From Opisthocomus hoazin (Eukaryota > Chordata > Aves > Opisthocomiformes > Opisthocomidae): a stretch of DNA of 64,000 bases. The stretch is taken from assembly GCF_030867145.1 (NCBI RefSeq), contig NC_134419.1, forward strand, positions 7,405,501 through 7,469,500. The letters run 5' to 3'. How positions within the stretch are numbered: position 1 is the first letter of the stretch; each line of letters opens with the position of its first letter. The notes below the pieces were generated by a model. That model worked only from the letters and a program-made list of their open reading frames with translations, was not told the DNA's origin and did not search any database. The translations under genes and the position numbers were made by a program. Positions 34,854-49,800 of the stretch are shown here, in pieces.

Positions 34854-37800
34854 ATGCTGGGCAGGAGAGCCAAGAAAAGCCCTCAGGCGAAGGGCCAGGG
34901 AGCTGCAGTTGCAAAGCAGGTAAGGAAGGCAGAGGGCCAGGGCGATGTGGGTGTCAAGCAGGCAGGGAAACCTCCTCCTGCTCCGCGGGGTAGGCTGGCT
35001 CAGAACTCCTGCTGCTGTTCCCACGCTCGACTCTCCCCTGTGTTAGTAAGGTATTGCAGGACCACGAAAAAATTAAAATTTTTAAATGCCTGTAGTGCCT
35101 GTTTTCCTGCGTTCTCCTTTAGCGCATTCTTCTCAAAGTAAATATCTGATAGGCAGCGGTGGAGGTCTTGCAGGGAAGGCACGCTGTTGCAATGCTGTAA
35201 TCTTTGCAGGAGACCTCATGACTCATGCTTGTAGTAGTTTCTTACCCCAGCTATACTGAGATTGAATAATAACTTTGATAACTATGTGGAGGTTTTTCTT
35301 GCACCTCGATGAAAACAAATAAGAAGACCAGAATATCAAAGAAGAAATTCAGGGGCACATATGGGAGAACATGAAGGTGCTGCACCAGAGACAGTTAATT
35401 TTAATTTCCCTGTGTGTGGTCTTTTTTTCTTGCAACAGAGAGACTGATAAGCTTATGTCCCTCTCCTGTAGCTGAAAGGGAGCTTAGACATGTCCCTGTG
35501 TTTGGGGTTTTTTTTGTACTCTTTACCTTTGGATGTAGTTTCAGATGCCTGGAGGAGAGAAACGTGATTTAGTCGTGGTTGGCAGGTGTAGGAAGCCACG
35601 CAACAGTGTCAAAATTGGAAATACAGCCAAGGCAAAATTCTGGGCAGAATAGTGGAAGAAAACCGGAGTAAAGTTAGAGGTAAAGACTATGTCAGAACCA
35701 GAATGGAACTTCGAAAACCTTTGAAGGTAGAATAGAGGCAAAAAACATACCGAGGAGGAATAACTGATAAGAATATAGGGAAATGTGAAAAGAGATTGGA
35801 ATAGGATATTGGAAAAGAGAAGATAGCTAAGATAAGATGCTCTTTTTTTGGCAGTTTCTTAGGAACTAGTATTCTCGTACAGGAGGCAGAATGGTTTTAG
35901 GCAGAGATCTGTAATGCTGCCGTTGCTCTAATATGAAAGTTTGCATTTCTCCGTTGGACAGGTAGTATATAATTTAGTTGATTTGAACAAGGGAGAAGGT
36001 AAAAGATGAAAATACCTTTCCTCCTTCCAAAAAAAGAAGCCACACTCCAAAAAGATAAAGAGTAAATAAAGGATCTGATTAATATATTTTACAAATTTCT
36101 AGTTCACTACAGTTAGTTGTTCAGCCTGTCTTACAGCATGGAGGATTGTTTCTTGAAACAAATACACTAATGGCTTGTTCACTTGCAAGTTAACGCAATT
36201 TAAATTGTTCTTGTGCTATATAGTTTATCAACTGCAAGGTTTTTATAACCTTTTTTTTCTGTTTTATTAAACATTTGTGTCATACTACTAATTTCACTGG
36301 AAACGTACCTTACTGAACAGGTTGAGATACTTAGAGCTAGAACTGCTGGATTCTGTTTTTGACTTCATTCATTACTACACTTGCTTTGCTTTCTGCACTT
36401 GCAGTGTAGGAATGAACAGATCACATGCGCTCCTGTTCCATTTTGCACATCAATGAAAGGTGTATGTATGTTCCATAGAACTTTAATATTTAGATGACCA
36501 TTATAAATATTTCCCAATTAAATCTTGTCCTGACCTTCCTTCCATTCTGTCCAAGTCTGCAAATGTATTAGTTTTTCTTCATGGAAGGGAGATGGATAAG
36601 GCAGAGCGCGATGAAGTGATCTGCCCAGTGCTTGACCGAACGTCAAAGGCAGGATCAGGGCTAGTAAATAGCTGCTGATTTTGAATCCTGGTCCTTAGAG
36701 TTGGTGTTTCTCATCTATGTTTCACATTCTTTGGGATTATAAAAGGGATGAGACAGCCACAAAATATTTCAAGGCAATAGCCATCAGCACATGAGTTCCT
36801 ATGGGGTTAAAAAAAGTCATTACTGATTCACACTAGTTTGTAAACTGGCAGGCGGCTTCAGCTTCTGGCACCGCTTCAAATCCTCCAAGGCAGGAGGAGA
36901 TTGTTAACCTGTGTGATAACGAGAACTGATTTTTATTGCTCTGCTTGAAGGAAGCTGTACTGCTGCCTAAATGGCCATGTGAAGACCAGTGAGCCATCAG
37001 GGGCTTGTGCTTTGAAAAAGTCTGAGGAAAACTGTTCCGCTACCTCATAGGATGAACCTGATTCCGTTAATTCAAGATTTTAAGAAAGCTTAGCATACTT
37101 TGAGCGAAAATGTTGTTATTTCTGGGGCAGTTAGTACCTTAACCAGAGATATAAAAGTTGTGATAAAATGGCATCTTAGAAGAATACCTTTTAGACTAAG
37201 ACCTCAGGATTTCTCTGATACTTATGTCCTTTGGCACGTTTTTTAACAATTGAGTGGTAGCCCCCACTGCTTTGTCAAATTCTGGGTACTGTTATTAATA
37301 ATCTTGCCCGAGATGCTGTCGCTCAGCTGATGATCTGTTCCAGAGCGCTGATTGTTTTCTCCAGAGCAGTGTTGGCATTGCTGGGTTCGTAATGGTGATG
37401 TTTCTCTGGGGGTGTGCATAGGCTTTCCACGTGTTTATGATTTACAAACTGATATAACGAGAAGTATGGAACAGTTCTGTATATGTAAATATAGCTTCTT
37501 CCAAGAGATAAGGGTGAAGTCTCTACCGTGTACTCATGTCATACCTGTATTGTGTGAATTATGGTTGAATATTTTTTAGCTTAACTGTTACAGGAGCTGC
37601 CCTGAACTTCCCTGATAATATCTGCTTCATGAGGCTCAATGTAACAGACATCATTTTATTTTACCTTGTTATGGTTATGTCAGACTATTAGATAGGCTGG
37701 ATTTTAAGAAATTGTTGATTATGTAGAGTTTTATATTTGTGACTTACTAAGATTTATATCCCTTACATCAATTATGGGTGCCTGGTGTGCATTGTTTTGG

Positions 37801-40800
37801 TAGTAAAAGTGGTATTATAGTGGGCTTTAAAAAAAATGAACAATCCAGAATGCATGAAAATGTTTCAGTAATCCATTCAGTGTGATGTTTTTGAGTGTCA
37901 TCTCTGTCCTAACTGCAGTATTTTTTTTATTTCCCCTTGGTTGCAGCTGGGGCTGTTTGTAGATTTCAATCCTGAAGAGATGCTGCTGAGTGCAGAGGAA
38001 GGTGGGGATGATGGGGACCTAGAAGCAGAGCTTGCTGCTATCACAGGAGCAAAAGTGAAAGAGGGGAAGTCAAAACCAAAAGGGAAAAGTAAGTTAAAAT
38101 ATCTGGATTTTACTTATTGACAGCCTGAATAATTTATTAGAGATACCTATTTACAAATCACTGATTTATCTAAAATGTTTTTTCATCACTGATAGAAGAT
38201 GAAATTACTCTTTGCAGTACTTTGAAAGGTTTAAGTTGTTACTCAATGAAAAGAGTAAGAGGTTTTTTTGTCTATACTCTTGTAGACGTAGGAAAAAGAT
38301 GATGGCTAGCCAATTTAATGACTAAATTAAGACATGTTCATTTGGCATATGCAGTGATATAAAGTTGTAGTAGGTGCTAGATGAATTCAAAATGGAAGTT
38401 GTGTTTTCTGTGGAGAGTGGGTTGTTTGTTCTTTGGTGGTTGTTCTGTTTTTGTTTAAAGATTGAATTTACTGAATGAGTATTTAATTTTTAGCTACTTG
38501 GACTCTGTAACTAGAACTGAATACCCTGTAAGAGGGAAGTCCTGGAACTGGTGGAATTACTGGGAGAATCCTGTAGCTTGTGTTATGCAGGAGGTTAGAG
38601 TGTCTCTTGGAATGGATCATTACTATGCTTAATATTTTAATCATCTGTTTATTTTGTCTGGTGGTGTTTGCATGCAGCCATGCAGCATTTTACAGGTTTG
38701 CTGTAATCTATAAATGAAGGCTGCTGCTGAGAGGGGCAGTCTCTAGTGAGCATGCTTTACCTCTAAGCTGATGTACGTATTTAGAGCTGCAGGGTGAGCT
38801 GGTTCAGGGAACTGATCTATAAAAATAACCTAGCACAACAACAGAAGTTTTTCAGCTGAACCAGTTCCTTCGTCTGGTTTGCTACCTGCCTATTTGAACC
38901 CTGCTGTGGCTTCAAGGGAGGGGTGGCAGCAAGCGGTTGAGATGGGAGAAGGAGATTGGGACCTACCTTTGCTATGGGTGTGTGGGCAGATGCTGGAAAG
39001 AAGAGTTAGTGTGACTACAGTCTTATCTGCAACTCTGCAGTAATTTGCATGTAGTATTTGAAGGACTTTGCACAGAGCAGCAAGGAAATGAGGAATTTTT
39101 AAGTATTTCGAAAAAGTGACTGTCAAGACACTGTAATTGATGAGAGGCAGAGGAGATGTTTGTATCTAAATTCTAAATCATTTCCACTTTTGAGATTTCA
39201 GGATTGCAGTAAACCCTTAAAGCTAATAAGCACAATTGTGCTAATAAGCAGTTTTGCAGAACTTCTGCAATTGGACATAGGTTATTCATGGTTAAAACAC
39301 CTGGTATCGTGTTTTGAGTGTGAATCTGGGAATCAGGAGCTCTTGAATTGCTGTCAGCTTTTCAAGTGCTGACTTCCTTCTGACCCTGATCCTGTCACTT
39401 AATGTGTTTTTTCAGTCTCTTTGTTCATAAGAAGGAAATGAAGCTTCAGACAGTGCAAAGTTAACATTTACTATGCCTTCTAAAGGTGGGAGTTATAGCT
39501 CATAAAACTATTTTCCAAAGTAGTTTGCAGTTGTTCTGTTTTCCTGGTAGAATTTGGAGCATGTAGGTTAGAAGCTCGTGGAAGACGAACAACTGGACAG
39601 CTGGCACTGGGGACTCATGAGAGCTGGTACAGTGTAGTGGTGGGGACATGGTGCGTGGTGGGGACAGGATGCAGGCCAGCACCTGGAAAGGAGGAGAGTA
39701 TAGTAAGGACAGGGGAGAAACCGATTCTGCCTGGAGAGGGACAGGAAAAAGGGATCCAGTACAATACTTCCTAGTGGTCAGTTCCTGGCTGAGCACAAGG
39801 TGCAAGAATTTACTCCTGGACTTACATTCTAGAGCTCTGATGGTGGGGAGGGGAGGTAATCTCTGACTGGCTTGAAGAGGCAGGCAGCAAAAGCTGTACT
39901 GTTGCAGCGTCTTAAGTACAGAGATCTCTGCTGTCTGTGACTGATAGATGCCAGTTGGTCAGCCACTCGGGTGTTTGAAATTGTAGCCTCGACTTGCCAT
40001 GCTGGATAAGAGCTGAACCAAGCATCCGAGGAGGCTCGGTTGGTTTTTTCCCTCTAGTAGGGCTTCACGTAAGGGACACTGACCTGTGAAGTACAGCCCG
40101 TTGCCTTTGGATATGGCCTGCTACCCTCGTTGCAGAGTTTTGCTAAGGGTCAAATATATGAGCAACATGTTTGATATAGGTCCTGAAGCACTGATACGGT
40201 AAATTAGATTATGTAAACAGAAACAGCTTTGTACCTGGATTAATTTTCAGCTGATTCAGCAAATGCAGGGGAAGGGTGGGATCCGTTTTGAATCCATTTA
40301 AACTGACTGTAAAACTCTGTCCTGAAGATCTTTATTTTATTGAGCATTTCCTGACACAGGTGAGTCACAGTCATATGTCTGCATAGGGAAGTATCAGAGG
40401 CATTCACATGGACAGCTGGCATTTGTGTGCAAATAAGTTCACCTTTGACAGTGCATAGAGGAAGTTGATAGTTAAGGAAGATGTGGTTGGCAAGGAGGAG
40501 TTAAGTAGAGTTTTCAGGGTAAAGACCAGAAACTCGAAGAGAAATTGCAAGACAAAGCAGCCAAGAAAGATTTGGAGAAGGGAAAATCTCATGGGCATGA
40601 GACAGCAGTGCAGAAAATGCAGACGTGTAGTTAGAGAGGCAGAAGAAACAGCACTTCTTCTGATTTGTTTAGATCTCTGTGCCAGTGTTCTGCTGCTGCT
40701 GCTCTTGGGCTCAGGACGAGTATGATGCCTTGATTTGGAGCATTCTATTTTTGTATGCCAAGTGTGACTTTGCAGTTTGATGTCTAAAACAAATAGTTTG

Positions 40801-43800
40801 TCAAGGGAGAAAGATTTCCTTGTCTTCCTCTCTTGCTGTCTTCAAACATATGGATAGTTTGCTCTGTCTTCTTGCTTGTCATGTTAACAGCTGGTAGTTT
40901 GGCTTATGGCTTGTGTTGTTCAGTGTGTCTCTAAAATTGATGTTAACGTGCATCAGCAGTTTCAAAGGATAAATATGTACCCAGTTTAACATGAGGTGGA
41001 GAGAGGGAGATGTTCTTGCGGTCAGGACTGTAGATTGAGAAAATGGATCAGCTGGTGGAGTCTCAAGCGTGGTGTAGACCCTGTTTTACTGTCAGGTGTG
41101 CAGGGATGCTTAATGCAAGTGTCAGTATCGCATGCCTTTAACTATTGGGCTAACTTGGTCTAATTCGTACATGCAGGTCTTTGGGAATTAGAGTACTTTT
41201 GACTCAGATTAGCTCAACGTGAGGGAGAGAAGAAAAGGGATAGAACCAGGAGAAAGAAATAGTTTATTGGCACTTAGGGATGGATGGATGTGGACCACTT
41301 CTGTTCCATATGGAGTCGGAATTTATTCTGTCAGTCAGGGGCTACACCAGGAGTGAATTACATTTTGTTAGAGTAAACTGACGTGAGACAAAAGACACAG
41401 AATAGAAAGCCCTGACAAGGGTGCTGGGTCCACGCCTTGTGGATATGGACAATCATGTCATAAATACCTTTCATGCTTAAAACTAGTTCAGATGTTTATT
41501 CCTACTGGGATATGGACAATCATGTCATAAATACCTTTCATGCTTAAAACTAGTTCAGATGTTTATTCCTACTGGGAACAGAGGCTGCTCCATTAATTCA
41601 CTTTCATGGATAGAAACTTCTTGTCAGATTTATTCATCAACAGTTTATATTCATTTGCTCTTCTGCCACAACTGATTTTTATCTTAACTGAGGATTCTCC
41701 AGCTTTTCTTTGGAAAATTGGTCTTCCATAATGACGAAGTTTCTGTTACTTGTTGTTTTTGTAAATATTATCATAAAAGTACTTGCCTGTGTCTTACATC
41801 AGGCTAGGAGCTTTAGGTGACTTCTTGTAATTTTTCTCTGAAGCAGTTGCTTCATCCAGTCTTATTTGTCTTTCTTATTCAGTCTTAAATGTCATTACTG
41901 TGTAAACCTGCCACAGTGTGTTTCTCTTTTGTGGCCATGCCTATCATTTTGCTGTTCAGGCTCCTTGTGTTAGTAAACAGACGTTATTTGTCCCCAAGAT
42001 CTAATTTCTGAGCTAGGTTATTGGATGCAGTCATTTTCCTTGTCTTATTGTCTGCCTCCACTGTCACTCTCAGACAGACTGGTACTGCCTTTTTTCTGGA
42101 TGTTCACTTCCCCAGCCTTTGCCCTTTGTCCACGAATATACTCTCATTTACCTACGACACTGCCTGATAAGGGGCAAGAAGAGGAGAAACCACTGCTTTC
42201 TTTCAGCTGGTAGCAGCTCGTTTAGAATTTATATCCAGTGACTGCATAACTTTTACTTAGGGTTTGTGGCTCCTTCTGGTTTCTTTTTACAGCTCCTCTG
42301 CCTATGGATCATATTGAAAAGATGGCTGCAGAGTGTATGAAGGACCTGAATGAAGATGAGGAGGAAGAAGCAGATGATGAAGATTTGGAGAAAGATACAG
42401 ACCTGTTGGTATGCATAACTTTGTTAGCAAAAAGTTTTAGTATGTCTTAGTTATTAGTTGTTTTTTTTTAACAGAACTGCATTTAGCTGTTAACTCTGTG
42501 GTGAGAGGCTAAAACACTGCAAAAGCATTCCGTTAGATACAAGGCTTTGCAGGATCCAGCCCCTGCACACCAGAGAAAAAGAGTGTCCTAGCTAACGTTC
42601 GTATGTGTGAGGGTCTTAGAGAAGTGGGTGAAGAACGGGAATCCCATTCTATATCTGCTGGTGAAATACAGCCAGGCACATTCTCCTTCAAGTGATGTCT
42701 GTCACCATTTTGCTACTGCTTTGAGTACTGCTTGCCCTAAGAGAATATCTTCTAAGAAATTCTTTGGCATCTCAGGGAGTGATCTAGTTGGCAGGGTTTA
42801 GGGAAGGAGTGTTAAGCAGTGTTTTTGACTGTCGTTGTTAATAGATGCTTTTTGGAAATTTCAGATTTGGGTTGGAATGATCTTTGTGAAAGTACTTCTC
42901 TGAGCTTCTCCAGCTTCACATGCATAACCACAAACTCGTGTGGTGATCCTGGAGCTGCAGTGTGCCTTTTCAGTCATATCTGGATTTCTGGTGTGGAACC
43001 AGTTTCATCTAAAAATAAAAATATAAAATTAAAAAAAAAAAAAAGACTAGAATATAAGGTGTTTAGACTCTCTGTTTGGGTTCAGGGTCCATCCAAAGGT
43101 TTTGGAGCTTGAGACTTGATTTTATTGTGTCTGTTGAGAAAACAGAAAATTTTGAGGAATAGCCTTTTGTTGGCTTTCACTTTTACTTTAGGCAGAATTG
43201 CAAGAAGTTCTGGGAGTGGAAGGTGAAACGGGAAGCTGTGAGGATGAAATGATAGCAGTGGAGCCATCTGCAGCTGAACCAGAAAATGAGCAACCTGAAC
43301 TGCAACCACAGGTAGGGAGAGCTTCATGTTCCTGGCAGTTTTGCTGAATTGCTGTTGTCATGTAGCTTATACCAGGGTTACAAACAAGGATCTAGAGAGA
43401 TCTTCTTGTCCTCCAAGAAATTGCTGTCTTCTCTATGGAAACCAATACTGTGTTGACATAGGTGAATTTTTTGCTTTGTTCAGAGGATTTTTAATGTTAA
43501 CTTAGAATTGAGGAGATAAACAGTTGGAATCAAGCATGTCTTATCCCTCATGGTACACGTGGGCATGCAGACTGCTGTTCAGGCTGCCAGAGTTCCTGTC
43601 TTCCCCCTCAGAGTATTGAACAGTGTTTTGAAATGGTGAGACATGTTGTAACTCAGCATCTTTGATATCTTTGTGGAATTTTTCTCAGTAGCATTAGCTT
43701 TCTCAGCTTATCGTGTCAATACTCATGCAGTCAAATCCTGTAGTCAGTTACTGCCACGTTTCTGTTGTGTGCTACAGATTCCAGTGCCCTTGTGCTTTGG

Positions 43801-46800
43801 GCCCATTAATAAATGGGTTTGAGAGTGTTTCTATAGAGATAATGGCAATAATTACATCAGTAGCCATCTGAAAGGTCTCTGTAGCTGTGGTATGTTCGTA
43901 AATAGCTACTCGTAACTTTGCTTAGGCCGCTTTTGTCACTGAACTAATTCCAGGCTGGAGGAGGAGGAAAAAGAGCTGTTGTAGTAAAACCAGGCTGAAG
44001 AACTCCAGAAGGGAGTAAACTAGCATGTTTTAAAAATAAGAAAAAGTCAAGATTTGTGCCAAAATACCTCTTCACACCCGCTGTTCGGTGTTTGAGAGAC
44101 TTTACTGTTCTCCTGCACCTACTCCCTAACCACATGGCTCCGATTACCCTCTGACTGTGAGTTTTCTAAATGTCTCCACCCATTCTTCTCTATTACGGCT
44201 TTGAGAGAAAGCCCAGAGGTGGATCCAGGGACCGTTAGAGTAGTACAAGTGCTCCTCTGTTTTAGAGACTGTTTCATTCTTGCGCTCTTGATTAGTGGGA
44301 GTGTGCGTAGAAGAGGAGTATTTGCTTTTCAGTGCTGTGGGAAAACTCGTATCATTGGATGAAATAAGTTTTCTTGATTTGTTTTATTATTTTTTCTGAG
44401 ACCACCTCACTTCCTGCTGTTACCAGTGAGCTGCAACAGACAATAGAGAAGAGAATTGCTAACTATAGGACAGCAATTTCTAACGCAAAGGAGTCGGGTG
44501 AGAGTGCCAAAATACGCCGATATGAAAGAGGCCTTAAGGTAAGTTGGGTTCATCGAGCATGTGGAGGAGGGGAGGTGAAGTCAGTTCTCTGATGTGTAGT
44601 TCAGAGTCTTTCCAGATGTGTGATTTTGTTGAAAGGGGAGAGAAATTCGAATTTGCTGCCTCGAGTTACTTTAAAAACATTTCTTGATACTTGTGTGTCA
44701 GCTTTGTTTCTGTTGAATGTGGCTAGTGGTAGCTGGGGGTAGGGTTTGTGATAAATGCTGATGTTAAACCCACCTATCTAGATCTGAATTTGACCTGTGA
44801 TGGCTGTTCACTGTTACCGTAGAGCAAATTTTAGGAGCTTTCCTAGCACATATACCTGCCTGCCTTCAGATACTCACCTTCCACTCAGCTCTGTGAGACG
44901 AAGGAAGGCGATACCTTTCCCTGAGTGTGTTGGCTGTGCTTGAAAATGGCTAGAACAGGATTTTTCATTAAGGCAATTAAAAATTGCAGCAAGGAGCGGT
45001 TTCTTCAGCTTTGCATCTTCTCAGCCAGGTGGCGTGCTGGCAGTTGGTAGCGCTTAGTGATTACTGGCAGGCAGAGTGCCTTTACTTCTGTTTGCTTTCA
45101 TGTGGTCTCCTCCGTTGCCTCAGCCAGCAGCCGGCTCTGTCTTGTTGAGCAAAGCTTTATAGCTCAGCACTGTCCACTGAGGGAAGAATGTGCTGTCTCG
45201 TTGGCTGCCGGGTGTCGTAGGGTACAAAGGGAACAACCGAGGCCAGACCCAGGGGAGGCAATGCACAAGAAAGGAGAAGTCTGTGTGAGTCCACCGCCTG
45301 GTAGCTCTGAAAGGAACGTGCACGAAACCACCTGACCTTTCAGAGAGCGAGAGGGGTAGGCAAACCAGCTTATTTCATCCAGTAACGAAGCTTAGTGCAC
45401 TGTTTGCCACTTCCTTTGTTTTTCCAAGGTAGAGAGTTTCCCTGTGCCTAAGCAGTGTGACTAAGGATAATAGACTAGCTACCCCTTCACAGCTCACAGT
45501 TCCTTAATTAGCATAGTGGCATGCCAACTAATGGTGTACAGTTACTTCTCATACGTAGTTCTTGGAACTGTAAACTTTAATCTCAGTGTTTAATTCCTTT
45601 TCCAGTCAATCTGTGATCCCACACGTGGAGAAGAGAGTGCTGTGTGTGGGGTGCTGTACTGGTCTGAACCCCGATCTCACATGCAGTCAGACCAAAGTAT
45701 CTCTACCACTGTTGCTTAATAGGTCAAACAACGTCATGTGTCATGGCTAACCAAAAATAGCAGTGACTCTGGCACGGATGAGATTTTGTTGTTGTCTTTC
45801 TGTGCTTCCATTTCAGTTTCTGTGGAATATGAAAGAAGTAGGACTTTTGTTTTGACTTAAAGTGCGTGGTGGTCTTTTGTCTGAACCTTAAATTAAAAAA
45901 CAATAAAAATACTGAGAAAGGTAGTATTTGTAGTGGAGGAAGGATTTTAAAAAAATGAGCAGCAGTTAACCCATGTTACGGATGGTGAGAGCTTCGTGCC
46001 GTAGGTCGCCAGCTGAAGCTCCATTTCCTTTGTTGGTATTTGATGGCTTTTGTCATTGCATTAAATAGGTATGCAGGCTCCTTCTCTCCCTGAATCCACA
46101 TGGGTAGTGGCATTTCAGAGTAGTGTATTTTGTTTTGTTTTAACGACATAATAGTCTGTCTACAGTTATTATAAATTACTTCCTTGGTGACTTTCTGTGA
46201 CAAAGCTGAGTGGACCATATCAGCTATCCAATAATTCTGGTTGTTGAGGTAGTTGCAATTATGCAGTTTGGGTAACAAGTCCTTTGCACTGTGTTGCTCT
46301 GGTAGTTGGACACCTTTCACTAGCGCTGAAGTTGGTCTTGGAGAAAAATAGGGAGCTAAAGTGCAGCAATCTATAGTGGCATGTATAGATCCCATCATGA
46401 ATAAGGGAATGAATTTGTGTTTTAATGATTTTATGCTAGTAATATGTTTGATGAAAATGCCTATTGACTTTGCTGTTCCATCTCTGCCAGATGCTGGAAA
46501 CCATGCTGGCTGCAGTGAAGAAGGGCAAAAAAATCAATGAGGAAGAAATGCCACCTCCTGTTGCAACAGGAAAGAGTTCTTCTCACTTGTCTCAGCCCAT
46601 GGGAGTGGAGCTAGAGAGTTCGGGAGATTCAGGCAGTGCCCTACCAGAGAATAAAGCTGAGTCTGCTGCAGATGATGAGCAGGAGACCTCTCATGAGGCA
46701 GTGCAGCATCTGGAATCAGAGTCTCTACAGAGTCATGCTGCTTCTAGTCCTACCATGGAAACAGGTACCATGATCTGAGAGGATAAGCAGTTGCAACCCT

Positions 46801-49800
46801 ATTTTAATGCTGCATCTTTCTTGACGTCTGCACTGTGTAGAAAAGCACTGCTTGTGTTGGAAGTTCCCTGCTGAATGTTCCAGGTAGAATTGTCAGTGGG
46901 ATGCTGAAATACGGGCAGTTGAATCAGTTATTCTTATAGAGCTCTTGTATGTACTGTATCAATATCTTTCACTTAACTTTTCCCGTGCCTCAGTTTCTCC
47001 TTCAATATTGTGACATACAGAATTCCAAGCTTTTAAAGAGTTTTGAGATATTGACTAAAATACTTTCTTTGGTTTTTTTCTTCAATTGGGAAAGGTGGGA
47101 TTGTTATGTCTGGTAGGACTTCTGGAGACTGGAGGAAAAAGGTCTTTTGTAAGATGGCTGTGTGATTGAAAGCAAAAGAGGACAAATGCAGGTTTGAATA
47201 GAAGGGCGTAGCAAGGGATGCCCATCCTGCATGCTGCGTGTAAATCTCAGCATTGTTTCATTCTGACAGGTCTGCAGAACAACAGCACACGAGCAATACT
47301 ACTTATGAGGCAGAAGGAGTACAAATTAGCAGCTTTAAAAGCCAAGCAGCAGGGGGACCTGGAGAAGGCAAAGGAATACATGAAGACAGGCAAGGTGTGC
47401 GCACAAGAAATCCTGAATGCTAAACATCCCTTATGTTATACCGACATGCATTGAGTGTCAAGTATTTGTTGTGGCAGCTAGCAAGTCTTGGACGTTACTA
47501 GAATAAATCTGCTGTTTTGTTTTTTCTGCATTAGAAATTTAATGTGGTCTTGGAAGCTTTGGACAGTGGGCAGCCGATAGACCTCCAGAATATGCCTCCG
47601 TCTCCTCAGGGTAAGGCTCATCTTGCAGAAACCCTTTCAGAAGTCTGTGCTATAACGGAATATTTCTGCATTTGACTGCAAAACTCTTAAGAATAATTGG
47701 AGACCACTTAGGTCTGAGGCTTACTGCATATTCAAATTCTAATCAACGAAGAAAGATTAGGTAACATTATTTATACTGAAGTTACTCTCTGTAAATTACA
47801 AATTCAAGTAGGTATTGATGTCTAATATTCCTATTTTTATAACTTTAGATAATAGCAGCCAGTATTTGAAGTGGAAGGGAGAGAAGGGTAATAGCACATT
47901 CTTAAAGTTTACTGTAATACTTGATGAAGTTATGTGTTTAACTGAAGTTCATAACATTCAGATTAAGAGATTAACAAACACTGCAGTGCAGTTAAGTCTA
48001 AATCTTAAAGCAAGTTACCAGTATGAAAGATACTTTGATCCTTGTAAGAGAGTCTTCTTTTAATAGATCTAGTATTGCCACCAACAATTAATGTACGGTC
48101 TGTGCAACTCATTGTTTTAAACAATTTAGCAGATTATTTTATTCTAAGAAACTAAATGACAGATTACTTTATTTCAGTAAATCATGAGATTTATGACTCC
48201 TTAAGTTATAAACTGATCACCAAATGGCATTAGAGAGAAACTTCACCCATGATACAATCTTGCCTTAATTGCAAGATTTTTGCAGTGGATATTTTTGTTG
48301 TTTTCTGAAATAACCACTGTTATGCAATGCCAGAAACTTGGGTGTCTGAATAGATGGTGTTACTTGCTTCCCTTTTTCAGCACATCTTTCGTTACTGGGA
48401 TATTTTAGTCAATTAGCAATCTTGTTCACTCTTTCCATCTGCCAAGATACCAAGTTATATTTTGGGGAGAGAATTCTTAGAATACTTGAACAGGTTTTAC
48501 TTTTTTTTTTTTTTTTTCCTCCTTTTCCCTCAGGCAGCACTAACCTAAATTAAATCAGCATTTGAGATTTTCTATTATAAAGCATTTTCTCTGAACAATG
48601 GGAACCTTAGGCTTATTTAGCCACACAGATATTGTTTTGAAGCCAAAAAGCTTTCAGGAAGATGATGTGATCAAATTGATGGTTTTCTGAGTAACATGGG
48701 TTGACTTGCTATTTATGGAACACGCTGTGAAGCTTCCTGCTTCCCTTGCTTTTCAGATCTTGAAAGCCTAGGAAACCTACAAGATGCATCCAAGCAAAAG
48801 GTACCAGCTCCAGTGGGAAGTTCCCAGGATCTTACAACACCTGAACCTCACACCCAAAAAGCTTCGGGTAGGACTTTTGGATTTCTCCAGCAAGCCATAA
48901 AAATAGCATGGCTGGAAGGCACTTTAAGCTCTGCCTGATCCCACTGAACTGCAGCAGGATTGAGTCAACCTAGCTAATGTTCCTGCTGCTGATCCCAGCT
49001 GTACTTTTGTTCTGAATCAGTAATGGAAGTACAAGTTAATAAATTTTCTTTACAATAATTGTATTCATAATAAGACTTTGCAATGGTGTTTTTGTTTCTG
49101 CAAAAGGTAAGGGGGGGGGAGGGGAAGGCAGCTGATACGTTTTGAAATCTGAAACATATGGCATTTCATTGTTTGTCTTATTTCAAGCTTCCCTGCAGCA
49201 GCCAAAAACAGTGCTGGACGCGTTGCAGCAAAGACTTGAGAAGTACAAGTCGGCAGCAGCACAGGCTAAAGCAAGTGGGGATGATCGGAAAGGCAGGATG
49301 CACGAGAGGATAGCCAAGGTAAAATGAAAGTGTAGCAAGCTGCTTGCATCCAACAAAGTCGTCTGAATTGGTCCTCTGGCTGAAGACTTTTTCAAGGTTG
49401 AAATAATTTGTGTATTGTCCTTCTGTTTGAAAAGAGTCCCCAGCAGGGAAGCTGTAAAGCATTCGGAGGAAGGAGAAATAGCGACAATGCACGTATTGTA
49501 GCAAAATACTGTGTATTCTGCAATATTTATGCTGGTTAAATATGAATGATTGCAAATTTATTGTCAACTTCATTTTGTGTCTTACTGTGAGTGCCTTTCA
49601 TTACAGCAATACCAGGATGCCATAAGAGCCCATAAAGCAGGGAGAAAAGTGAATTTTTCTGAGCTACCTGTTCCTCCTGGTAAGTGTGAATACAGAATGT
49701 CCTGATACCACCTTTTGTGTTTCTGCTGGGGTCTGAAGGGGGTGTGTGCAGATATTGCCCCCTCATCCTATGGAATGACTCCTCCTTTTTCTCAGTGAGC

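Larger units (their letters stand above)
34854..43311 (+). other. CC2D1B: CC2D1B N-terminus and acidic region
   Basis: Exons 34854, 37947, 42293 and 43192 encode residues 1-148: a basic start, [14 protein letters not shown], then acidic stretches ([31 protein letters not shown]) and [14 protein letters not shown]. This matches the LGLFMEFGPEDML and [15 protein letters not shown] blocks I recall from human CC2D1B. The blocks LxAELxAIxG and ELQEVLG recur across the family. Confidence 0.88.

Noticed and set aside
34460-34914. Minus-strand frames of over 100 codons in the CC2D1B CpG island
   Set aside because: GC-rich islands lack stop codons by composition. No domain, start context or splice pattern supports them.
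34212-35141. A 309-codon plus-strand frame at the CC2D1B promoter
   Set aside because: As one continuous frame it reads through splice sites at 34398, 34815 and 34920 in a CpG island. Only its first 62 codons and the assigned exon could be coding; that part is a finding.
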